This document shows, piece after piece, positions 17,330 to 24,848 of a stretch of DNA of 32,351 nucleotides (position 1 is its first letter; every line of letters begins with the position of its first letter). A program made the translations under genes and the position numbers. Under the pieces are notes generated by a model. The model was given only the letters and a program-made list of their open reading frames with translations, was not told the origin of the DNA and did not search any database. Source of the DNA: an uncultured Butyrivibrio sp. (lineage in GTDB: Bacteria; Bacillota; Clostridia; Lachnospirales; Lachnospiraceae); contig CAMJFD010000006.1 in assembly GCA_946404845.1 (NCBI GenBank), positions 1-32,351 of the forward strand, given 5' to 3'.

Positions 17330-18772
17330 ATGAAAAAAAGAATTCTAGCAACACTATTATCTGTAACTATGGCTGCATCTCTTATGGCGTGCGGTTCTGA
17401 AAGTACTAATGAAAGTGCTGGAGATACAGAGACAGCTACTGAAACAGAGGCAGAAGTTTCTGAGGATACGACTGAATCAGAAACTGAAGCTACAGAAGAA
17501 GCATCAACAGAGGAAACTGAATCAGCAGAAGATACAGAAGCAGCTACTGATGAGGAGCCTATAACTCTTAGAATGGCTTGGTGGGGTTCACAGGACAGAC
17601 ATGATAAGACAATTGCAGCGATTGAACTTTATGAGTCACTTCATCCAAATATTACCTTTGAATATGAATATTATTCATTTGACGACTATTTTACCAAGTT
17701 AAAAACACTTGTTGCATCAGACGAAGTTTGGGATGTATTCCAGCTCGGCGGCAATTTCCCAATGTATCTTGATAAGATTCATCCACTTGATGAGTACATC
17801 GAATCTGGCATCGTAGATGTTTCCAAGATTTCAGAGGCTAATCTTAAGACGACTCAGCAGACAGACGGAACTCAGCTCGGTCTTACAAATGGTATCAATA
17901 CTTATGGTATCGCTTATGACCCAGCAATGTTCGAGGAAGCTGGAGTTGAACTTCCTACAGATACTTGGACATGGGATGATTATCAGGCAGCAGCGGATAC
18001 AATTCATGAAAAGCTTGATATATTTGGGTCTTCCACATTCCTCACATCAGATTTCATCGCCGGCTGCTCAACATACATTGGACAGCAGGGAGAGCTTGGA
18101 CAGTACGGATTCTTTAATCTGGACCTTACAGGAATGGGATTTGATGATCCACAGATGCTGACTAAGTTCATCCAGATGAGAGCTGACATGATCAATAATG
18201 GTTCATATCCAGATGCAGGTGCTTCTGCAGAGGTTACTAATATTGAGAATGACTTCCTTGTAACAGGCGAAGCTGCAATGACATGGGTTGCTGTTAACCA
18301 GTTCCCAACAATTTATGATGTATGTGCTGAACAGGGCAGAACACTTGCTCTTGCTCCAGTTCCAAGAGTAACAGAAGATGGTAACTCAGGTGCAATGATT
18401 CAGTCATCACAGATGCTCTGTGTTTCAGAGGATTCTGAGGCAAAAGAAGCTGCTGCAGCATTTATCAGCTGGTTTGAAAATGACATTGATTGTAACAACA
18501 TCCTGCAGGCAGAAAGAGGTATTCCAGCTAATGAGGACGTACGTGCAGCCCTTAAGGAATCAGCAACAGATGGTCAGCAGATCATGTATGACTTTGTTGA
18601 TTATATTAGTTCACTTCCAACACCAGAAGAAATCAATGTTCTGTCACCAGACGGACAGGATCAGGTTCAGGATAACTATCTGAACTATATCCAGCAGGTA
18701 GTTTCTGGGGAAATTACAGCTGAGGAGGCTGCAGAGAAGACATACTCTGATGCCGAGGCTATTTTTGAATGA
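17330..18772 (+). CDS. ABC sugar transporter substrate-binding lipoprotein (second locus)
   Basis: Family-1-type extracellular sugar-binding protein of 480 residues. AAGGGAG precedes the ATG. The lipoprotein signal ends in the lipobox LMAC (C21), and residues about 25-75 are an acidic Thr/Glu/Ala/Ser spacer. The binding domain starts ITLRMAWWGSQDRH and continues with IAAIELYESLHPNITFEYEY, the usual opening of MalE-like proteins. It is similar in layout to YesO-type proteins for pectic oligosaccharides, but only the context (GH28 and GH43 downstream) argues for that. First gene of a binding protein-permease-permease-GH43 operon. Confidence 0.92.
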   Translation: MKKRILATLLSVTMAASLMACGSESTNESAGDTETATETEAEVSEDTTESETEATEEASTEETESAEDTEAATDEEPITLRMAWWGSQDRHDKTIAAIELYESLHPNITFEYEYYSFDDYFTKLKTLVASDEVWDVFQLGGNFPMYLDKIHPLDEYIESGIVDVSKISEANLKTTQQTDGTQLGLTNGINTYGIAYDPAMFEEAGVELPTDTWTWDDYQAAADTIHEKLDIFGSSTFLTSDFIAGCSTYIGQQGELGQYGFFNLDLTGMGFDDPQMLTKFIQMRADMINNGSYPDAGASAEVTNIENDFLVTGEAAMTWVAVNQFPTIYDVCAEQGRTLALAPVPRVTEDGNSGAMIQSSQMLCVSEDSEAKEAAAAFISWFENDIDCNNILQAERGIPANEDVRAALKESATDGQQIMYDFVDYISSLPTPEEINVLSPDGQDQVQDNYLNYIQQVVSGEITAEEAAEKTYSDAEAIFE

Positions 18773-18779
18773 TAATTAA

Positions 18780-18804
18780 GAATAATTAAGAGTAATAATT
18801 ATTC
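18780..18804 (+). other. AT-rich hairpin after the binding-protein gene
   Basis: GAATAATTA (18780-18788) and TAATTATTC (18796-18804) form a 9-bp AT-only-plus-one-GC stem with a 7-base loop directly after the stop codon. It may add to 3'-end protection but is weak. Confidence 0.3.
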
Positions 18805-18867
18805 CTGATTATATTTTGTTTCAGACCTTTTTTATAAAGGGATGTATGAACTCTTTAATCACATTTT

Positions 18868-18907
18868 GGATCCGGGTCGGCACATTATGAGCCGGCCCGA
18901 ATCCTTT
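18868..18907 (+). terminator. GC-rich intercistronic hairpin between binding protein and permease
   Basis: GGATCCGGGTCGGC (18868-18881) pairs with GCCGGCCCGAATCC (18891-18904), 14 positions with one mismatch and one G-U pair, followed by only three T. It is a strong stem with a poor T-run, so partial termination or message stabilisation is likely before the permease genes. Confidence 0.7.
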
Positions 18908-18963
18908 AAAAGGGTATTTTGCGACAACTATATACTTAAATCAAGATCTTAGGAGGATGTCAG

Positions 18964-19884
18964 ATGTTTGGTGGTTCTTCAGATAAGAAGACAACTGGGG
19001 GAAAATTCATCTATAGAGAAGAAGTAGTGGGACACGTTTTTGCTCTGCCTTTTATATTTGGATTCGTTTGCTTTTCGCTAATTCCAATTGTTTTGTCTTT
19101 GTATTATTCATTTACAGATTATTCACTAGGAACTAAACAGGCCGAACTTATAGGCTTTAAGAACTTTATAAATCTGTTTCAGGATGAGGTATTTGGTAAA
19201 TCAATCCTGAAAACACTGCAGTATGTTCTCATCTCTGTTCCTTGCAAGCTCGCATTTGCGCTTCTTGTAGCGTTCCTGCTGACTCGTAAGAGCAAGATGG
19301 TAACACTTTACAGATCTCTTTATTATGTACCATCACTTGTTGGTGGTAGCGTAGCTGTAGCTCTTGTATGGAAACAGCTTTTTGCAAGAAAGGGACTTTT
19401 TAATACAGTTGCCAAGTCTCTTGGACTTGCCACTATCAACTGGTTTGGTGATGAAAAACTTGCTATTTATCCACTGGTTCTGATGGCGGTATGGCAGTTT
19501 GGTTCATCCATGATCATTTTTGCCGCAGGATTAAAGGAAATTCCATCGTCTTACTATGAAGCTGCGGATATTGACGGTTTAAGCGGCTTACAGAAATTCT
19601 TCTATATTACACTTCCATGTCTGTCTCCAATTATCCTGTACAACCTGGTAATGCAGACAATATCAGCGTTTATGACATTTACACAGGCGTTCATAATAAC
19701 AGCAGGTGGTCCTAATAATGGAACAATGCTGTATGCGCTCAATGTCTACAATCAGGCATTCAAATACAACAGAATGGGCTATGCCTGCGCGATGAGCTGG
19801 GTAATGCTGGTGGTTATGAGTCTTATAACTCTTGCAATATTCAAATCATCTAAGTTCTGGGTATTTAGTGAATCAGAATCATAA
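18964..19884 (+). CDS. ABC sugar transporter permease, UgpA/YesP type
   Basis: Membrane permease of 306 residues. AGGAGG lies seven bases before the ATG. The first membrane segment is at about 21-43 (HVFALPFIFGFVCFSLIPIVL), with about six in all. The EAA loop EAADIDGLSGLQKFFYITLP starts at E199. It forms a heterodimer with the next gene product, 12 bases downstream. As in the first locus no ATPase is encoded nearby. Confidence 0.93.
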   Translation: MFGGSSDKKTTGGKFIYREEVVGHVFALPFIFGFVCFSLIPIVLSLYYSFTDYSLGTKQAELIGFKNFINLFQDEVFGKSILKTLQYVLISVPCKLAFALLVAFLLTRKSKMVTLYRSLYYVPSLVGGSVAVALVWKQLFARKGLFNTVAKSLGLATINWFGDEKLAIYPLVLMAVWQFGSSMIIFAAGLKEIPSSYYEAADIDGLSGLQKFFYITLPCLSPIILYNLVMQTISAFMTFTQAFIITAGGPNNGTMLYALNVYNQAFKYNRMGYACAMSWVMLVVMSLITLAIFKSSKFWVFSESES

Positions 19885-19896
19885 GGGAGACCTGCC

Positions 19897-20739
19897 ATGA
19901 GAGAAAAAAAGTTAGCTAGAAAAATCACGTATCATACGTTTGTAATATTATTTGGAATCGTAATGATCTATCCGGTTCTCTGGATGATAAGCGGTTCATT
20001 CAAGGATAATGCAGATATATTAAGAGGTACACTGAGCCTCATTCCTACAAAAGCAAAGCTTGATAACTACGCAAATGGATGGAGAGGATTCGGCGGAACA
20101 ACATTTGCAACCTTTTTTAAGAACTCATTACTCATAACAACAATTGCAACATTCGGAACAGTGCTAAGCTCCTCGCTTGTAGCATATTCGCTGTCCAGAA
20201 TCAGATTCAGGGGCAGAAAGCTCTGGTTTACATGCATGATAGCAACAATGATGCTGCCATCACAGGTAATCATAATTCCACAGTATCTGATTTACTACAG
20301 ACTAGGACTTGTACCAGGTTATGTTCCACTTATCCTGCCTTACTTCTGCGGACAGCCTTTTTTCATCTATCAGATGATGCAGTTCATGCAGGGTATTCCG
20401 AGAGAGCTGGACGAAGCAGCCAAGATCGACGGATGTAGTAAATATAGAATATATTCAACAATTATTTTGCCATTATTAAAGCCATCAATAGTAACAACAG
20501 TTATCATTCAGTTCTACTGGAAATGGGATGATTACATGGGTCCACTTCTGTATTTATCACGCCCAGCATCCTACACAGCATCAATTGCAATCAAGCTGTT
20601 TGCGGATTCAGCATCTGTAACTGACTATGGCGCAATGTTTGCAATGTCTACATTGTCACTGGTTCCAGTATTCCTGATATTCTTGTTCTTTAACAGATAT
20701 CTGGTTGAAGGTATTGGTACAAGCGGACTTAAGGGGTGA
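19897..20739 (+). CDS. ABC sugar transporter permease, UgpE/YesQ type
   Basis: Second permease, 280 residues, GGGAG before the ATG. The EAA loop EAAKIDGCSKYRIYSTIILP starts at E173, and the typical C-terminus (RYLVEGIGTSGLKG) of CUT1 MalG-type permeases is present. Its TGA lies nine bases before the GH43 ATG, so import and intracellular hydrolysis are coupled in one operon. Confidence 0.93.
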   Translation: MREKKLARKITYHTFVILFGIVMIYPVLWMISGSFKDNADILRGTLSLIPTKAKLDNYANGWRGFGGTTFATFFKNSLLITTIATFGTVLSSSLVAYSLSRIRFRGRKLWFTCMIATMMLPSQVIIIPQYLIYYRLGLVPGYVPLILPYFCGQPFFIYQMMQFMQGIPRELDEAAKIDGCSKYRIYSTIILPLLKPSIVTTVIIQFYWKWDDYMGPLLYLSRPASYTASIAIKLFADSASVTDYGAMFAMSTLSLVPVFLIFLFFNRYLVEGIGTSGLKG

Positions 20740-20747
20740 GGTATTTA

Positions 20748-22607
20748 ATGGCTAAGATACAGAATCCAATACTTAGGGGATTTTGCCCAGATCCAAGTAT
20801 TATCAGGAGCGGCGAGGATTATTATATTGCGACTTCTACGTTTGAGTGGCTGCCTGGAGTCAGGATACATCATTCCAGAGACCTTGTGAACTGGGAGCAG
20901 ATTCCGTCTCCTCTATGCAGAAAGAGTCAGATTGATTTGACAGGTGTTCCTAATAGCGGCGGCGTGTGGGCACCTTGTCTTTCCTATGACGGAGAGTGGT
21001 ATTACCTTGTATACACCAAGGTTACTACTAAGAAGGGCAGGTTTTATAACACTCACAATTATGTGATTAGGACAAGAGATATTTATGGTGAGTGGTCAGA
21101 TCCTGTTTATCTTAATAGTGTAGGCTTTGATCCATCTCTTTTTCATGATAATGATGGACGTAAATATCTGATAAATATGGTTAATGGATTTAAGGGGGTT
21201 CTGGTTCAGGAGTATGATGCAGAGTGCGGAAGGCTTGTAGGCGAGCAGCGCAAGGTATATGAAGGCTCCGGAATTGGATGTACCGAAGGCCCTCATATGT
21301 ATCATATTGGCGATTACTATTACATAATCTGCGCCGAAGGCGGCACTGGCTATGATCACTGCGTTACTATGGCACGTTCAAAGAGTATTTGGGGACCCTT
21401 TGAAACTGCACCGGAGAATCCGATACTGAGTGCAGATGCTGATAATGAATCCTGTGAAAATGAGCATTCTGCTGCGGATGATATGTTACAAAGAGCCAGG
21501 GGCAGTGGTGTTAGATGTTGCAGTCTTCAGAAATGCGGGCATGCTGACATTGTCGAAGGCACTGATGGCACGTGGTATATGGTCTACTTATGCTCCAGGG
21601 CAAGTGCTGATCACAACAGTCTCCTTGGAAGAGAGACAGCTATTCAGAAGATGATCTGGAAGGATGGCTGGCTTCAGACTGAGAAAGGTGACGGGAAGCC
21701 TGTAAGTGAGTGGGAGATTGAGAATGTAAATGAGAAGAAAATAGAGGATGAGGTAGGTAAGTGTAGGGGGCAGACCCATGATTTTGGAAATGGCTTGGGT
21801 TCTGTAATAGTTAATGGACGTAGAGTTACTACTTTTGTGGATACTTTTGATGGCGATGATTATTGCAGCAGCATAAGTAATTGTGTAGATGATAATTGCG
21901 AAGGTAGTAAACGACTGAATGTTGTCTATGATAGCCTGAGGAATTCTTATGAAGAATTCTGTGATCTTATTATTAGAAAAGGGTTCCTAAGAATGCGAGG
22001 TCAGGAGTCGCTTAATTCCTGGTTTAACGTATCGTTACTTGCTGTAAGGCAGATGGAGATGAACATGGAAGCCGAGACGATTATGGACTTTACGCCTGAG
22101 TGTGAGGAGCAACTTGCCGGGATCGCTTATGTATATGACTCTATGAACTTTTTTATATTGGGTAAGACTCTTAATTCATGCGGCCAGCAGCAACTTATTA
22201 TATTACAAAGTGACATGGGTGAGATTACGGATTTAATTGAACCTATCGTATTAAGTGATGAAGATGCAGAGTCGATGATACGGCTTATTATTAGGAATAA
22301 TGAGGCTTTTGAAGTTTCTTTTGCATATAGTATTTGTAGGGAAGATGGCTGTAAAGATAGTGAAGAAAGCTGTGAAGTTAGTGAAGACAGTGAGGGAAGT
22401 GAAGCTACTGATGGCTGTGAAGATGTGGATTTGAATATGGACGATGCGGATGAGGTGAAGATACAACAAGTTGCGACCAGCCGCATATTAACTGATGAGC
22501 ACTGCCGCGGATTTACTGGCGCCCAGGTGGGTATGTATGTACATGATATGGCGCTAATGCGTAAGTGTGCGGACTTTGATGGATTTAGGGTTAGGTTTTG
22601 GGAGTAG
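20748..22607 (+). CDS. Cytoplasmic GH43 beta-xylosidase-like enzyme with unusual insertions
   Basis: GH43 exo-acting enzyme of 619 residues, no signal peptide, expected to remove xylose or arabinose from imported oligosaccharides. ATG 20748 has GAGG six bases upstream; an in-frame GTG (20736) overlaps the previous stop and is less likely. The five-bladed propeller holds the family residues: D15 in CPDPSII (base), D128 in FDPSLF (pKa modulator) and E180 in TEGPH (acid). The C-terminal half is a beta-xylosidase C2-like sandwich. Two oddities stand out: an insertion at about 229-260 just before QKCGHADIVE, and an acidic Ser/Glu/Asp/Cys low-complexity stretch at about 534-570 inside the C-terminal domain. 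I count 24 cysteines, high for this family. Active-site residues are intact, so it is not an obvious pseudogene. Confidence 0.9.
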   Translation: MAKIQNPILRGFCPDPSIIRSGEDYYIATSTFEWLPGVRIHHSRDLVNWEQIPSPLCRKSQIDLTGVPNSGGVWAPCLSYDGEWYYLVYTKVTTKKGRFYNTHNYVIRTRDIYGEWSDPVYLNSVGFDPSLFHDNDGRKYLINMVNGFKGVLVQEYDAECGRLVGEQRKVYEGSGIGCTEGPHMYHIGDYYYIICAEGGTGYDHCVTMARSKSIWGPFETAPENPILSADADNESCENEHSAADDMLQRARGSGVRCCSLQKCGHADIVEGTDGTWYMVYLCSRASADHNSLLGRETAIQKMIWKDGWLQTEKGDGKPVSEWEIENVNEKKIEDEVGKCRGQTHDFGNGLGSVIVNGRRVTTFVDTFDGDDYCSSISNCVDDNCEGSKRLNVVYDSLRNSYEEFCDLIIRKGFLRMRGQESLNSWFNVSLLAVRQMEMNMEAETIMDFTPECEEQLAGIAYVYDSMNFFILGKTLNSCGQQQLIILQSDMGEITDLIEPIVLSDEDAESMIRLIIRNNEAFEVSFAYSICREDGCKDSEESCEVSEDSEGSEATDGCEDVDLNMDDADEVKIQQVATSRILTDEHCRGFTGAQVGMYVHDMALMRKCADFDGFRVRFWE

Positions 22608-22739
22608 ATCTGTTTTTGGCATAGAATAGTTTTTTGGATGAGAATAGGTGTTGATATTAGTGAAGCCTATGGCTATGCTATGGATATTCTATTATTGTGT
22701 GTGGATAATCTATTGTTAGTGCAGCTTAGAACAGTAGAT

Positions 22740-23015
22740 GTAGGACCAAAGTGCATGAAATATGGGAAATGACCTGACATTTAAGGAACTTGAAGCAAGA
22801 AATGTAGGGCCAAAATTTCTGAAATGAGGAAATGACCTGACATTTGAAGAGCTAAAAGCAAGAAATGTAGGGCCAAAATTTCTAAAATGAGGAAATGACC
22901 TGACATTTAAAGAACTTGAAGCAAGAAGTGTAGGGCCAAAATTTCTGAAATGAGGAAATGACCTGACATTTAAAGAACTTGAAGTAAGAAATGTAGGGCC
23001 AAAGCGCATGAAATA
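22740..23015. repeat. 63-bp direct tandem repeat array
   Basis: The word GTAGGNCC recurs at 22740, 22804, 22867, 22930 and 22993, with spacings of 64, 63, 63 and 63, giving four nearly identical units and a fifth partial one. The two outer copies share CCAAAGYGCATGAAATA, while the inner copies read CCAAAATTTCTGAAATGA, so inner units seem homogenised. The units are contiguous with no spacers. On the plus strand one frame repeats a 20-residue peptide ended by a stop in each unit; on the minus strand the array is open across its whole length because 63 is a multiple of three. Confidence 0.92.
22762..22827 (+). other. Possible 21-residue micro-ORF in the first repeat unit
   Basis: ATG at 22762 opens MGNDLTFKELEARNVG and continues to a TGA at 22825-22827. 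It looks like a helix-forming charged peptide and the frame is kept in the later units, but those lack an ATG, and there is no convincing ribosome site here. It may be a remnant or a translated micro-ORF. I do not recognise it. Confidence 0.2.
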
Positions 23016-23077
23016 AAGGATATGTTCCTACAAATAGACAATCTCTAAAAAAACATCTAATTAAGGACTAATAACCA

Positions 23078-23174
23078 ATAAAATATAAGAAGTAATAGTA
23101 ATCCAAATATAAGAAATAATAATAACCAAAACATAAGAAATAATAATAACCAAAACATAAGAAATAATAATCAA
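23078..23174. repeat. 24-bp tandem repeat, A-rich
   Basis: Copies of ACCAAAACATAAGAAATAAT with a 4-base tail (period 24) follow each other from about 23125, with more diverged copies to the left starting near 23078. Non-coding on the plus strand because of frequent TAA. Confidence 0.8.
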
Positions 23175-23202
23175 CAAAGCATTAGAATCAATATTAAACT
23201 GA

Positions 23203-23350
23203 AAGCAAAAAAAGAAACAAGCAAAAAAGAAACAAGCAAAAAAGAAACAAGCAAAAAAGAAACAAGCAAAAAAAGAAACAAGCAAAAAAGAAACAAGTAA
23301 AAAACAAACAAGTAAAAAACAAATAAGTAATAAGCAACAAACAAGCAAGA
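23203..23350. repeat. 15-bp minisatellite (AAGCAAAAAAGAAAC)
   Basis: About six copies of AAGCAAAAAAGAAAC run in tandem, one with an extra A that breaks the codon frame, then diverged copies (AAGTAAAAAACAAAC) to about 23350. It lies 70-215 bases upstream of the next start codon and so probably falls in its message leader. Confidence 0.88.
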
Positions 23351-23418
23351 AACAAAAGTTAAAAGTAAAAACATAATAAATATAAAACATAATAAATAGA
23401 AAACAATAAGGATTAACC

Positions 23419-24825
23419 ATGTTAGATAGTTATGAAGTTGGAGTTAAATTTGAAACTGAAAATAAGCTAATCCAGAAGCTGATGGATTCGGCGGCGGAGA
23501 AGTCTCTTAGTAATATCAAGATGTTCGGAGATGTAAAGGTTCTGGTCGAGGGTGGAGGATATGAGAAGATATGGCTTGAGACGCAGCCTATGGGCGGTGC
23601 AATGTATGGTAAGAGAGATCTGGAAATTGCACAGAATAACTGTCTCATGTTCATGCAACATCAGAGACAGGATGGCAGAATTCCAGGAAGCATAGCACTT
23701 ATAGACGGAGTCGTAACGCCGCAGTTCAACAAGTTTCAGGGATTTTGTTTTGCGGATCCTGCGCTGGATGTATATTACATGCTGGGCGAAGATCATGAAT
23801 TTCTAGAGCAGTTATATGAATGCCTTGAGAAATTTGATACATATCTTTGGAAAGTCAGAGATAGTGATGGTGATGGATGTCTTGAAACCTGGTGCAAGTA
23901 TGACACAGGCGAAGATAATGCCGAGAGATATATGGATGCCCCAAATGACTGGACAAGTGATGCCCCCCCAAAAGGCTACAAGGCAGTACCTATAGCATCT
24001 ATGGATGTAATGAGCTACTCTTATAGTTGTAGAGATACGCTATCTACTATAAGCCACATTATGGGTAAGCCTGAAATGGGCATCAAATGGCTGCTTAGAG
24101 CACAGGAAGTATCAGATAAAATTAGAAATTATCTGTGGGACAATAATAGAAATGCTCTTTTTGACAGGGATTGCAACCATAATATTATGCCGATCCTTAC
24201 GCATAATACACTTCGAGCTATGTATTGGAAGAGCATATCAGGTCATATGGCTAATAGATTTGTAAGGTTTCATCTACTTAATCCAGAAGAATTCTGGACT
24301 AATATGCCATTACCTTCGGTAGCTGTCAACGATCCATTGTTTAGAAATGTGACGACTAATAACTGGAGCGGTCAGGCAGAGGCACTTACTTATCAGCGAG
24401 TTATCAGAGCACTTGAGAATTATGGCTATGAGAGATATATCCCATATTTGGGCAAAAAACTGTTTGACGCTATCGGTGATAAATGCAGATTTGTACAGCA
24501 GTATGACCCATTTACAATGGAGCCTTCAATAGTAAGTCTTGAAGGAGAACAGGATGGATACGGTCCAGCAATGCTATCAGTTATGGAGTATGTGTCTAGG
24601 ATGTATGGTGTACATATTGATAGAAAGCGCATTATATGGGGCGCTTATGGCGATTACAAATCAAGCTATACACAGTTATGGAATGGACACAAATATAGGA
24701 TGGAAAATAACAAGGACAAAGCAATGGGGTTTATTGATGACGTCGAGCTTTTTACCTGTGACAGAAATAGCAGGGTGGTCACTGACCTTGAAGGAAATGT
24801 TAAGACGATTACCAAATTTGAATAA
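23419..24825 (+). CDS. Six-hairpin (alpha/alpha)6 glycosidase-like protein, family unassigned
   Basis: A 468-residue cytoplasmic protein, AAGGA six bases before the ATG. I do not recognise a specific family. Features resemble GH63/GH37-like and other (alpha/alpha)6-barrel glycosidases: a Trp-aromatic substrate strand (IWLETQPMGG, about 51-60), HQRQDGRIPGS (about 81-91), a calcium-loop-like RDSDGDGCLETW (about 151-162), and NNWSGQAEALTYQRVIRAL (about 314-332). Acidic residues in those motifs could be catalytic, but the pair cannot be fixed by eye. The GH28 gene follows 23 bases later, implying joint action on one glycan. It is much shorter than typical GH63 enzymes and lacks an extra N-terminal sandwich domain. 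Confidence 0.7.
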   Translation: MLDSYEVGVKFETENKLIQKLMDSAAEKSLSNIKMFGDVKVLVEGGGYEKIWLETQPMGGAMYGKRDLEIAQNNCLMFMQHQRQDGRIPGSIALIDGVVTPQFNKFQGFCFADPALDVYYMLGEDHEFLEQLYECLEKFDTYLWKVRDSDGDGCLETWCKYDTGEDNAERYMDAPNDWTSDAPPKGYKAVPIASMDVMSYSYSCRDTLSTISHIMGKPEMGIKWLLRAQEVSDKIRNYLWDNNRNALFDRDCNHNIMPILTHNTLRAMYWKSISGHMANRFVRFHLLNPEEFWTNMPLPSVAVNDPLFRNVTTNNWSGQAEALTYQRVIRALENYGYERYIPYLGKKLFDAIGDKCRFVQQYDPFTMEPSIVSLEGEQDGYGPAMLSVMEYVSRMYGVHIDRKRIIWGAYGDYKSSYTQLWNGHKYRMENNKDKAMGFIDDVELFTCDRNSRVVTDLEGNVKTITKFE

Positions 24826-24848
24826 AAAAGTTCTTGTGGGAGGTACAG

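Larger units (their letters stand above)
22608..23418. other. 811-base repeat-rich intergenic region
   Basis: No conventional gene is seen between GH43 and the six-hairpin protein. From left to right it holds about 130 bases of plain AT-rich sequence with no clear terminator, a 63-bp tandem array (22740-23015), a 24-bp array (about 23078-23174) and a 15-bp A-rich minisatellite (about 23203-23300, degenerating to 23350). The last 370 bases are strikingly A-rich and poor in G and T on the plus strand, and lead into the ribosome site AAGGA (23408-23412). Confidence 0.85.

Noticed and set aside
20748-22607. GH43 as a pseudogene because of its odd composition
   Set aside because: The frame is intact over 619 residues and all three catalytic residues are kept.
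22716-23009. Minus-strand 97-residue ORF over the 63-bp repeats
   Set aside because: It is open only because the repeat length is a multiple of three and the opposite strand is A-rich; no ribosome site, and the Ser/Phe repeats look like a reading-frame artefact.
22740-23015. CRISPR array
   Set aside because: The 63-bp units are contiguous direct repeats with no unique spacers, and no cas genes are nearby.
23061-23420. Minus-strand Phe/Cys/Leu-rich membrane-like protein
   Set aside because: This is the complement of the A-rich minisatellites; the composition is forced by poly-T and there is no plausible start signal.
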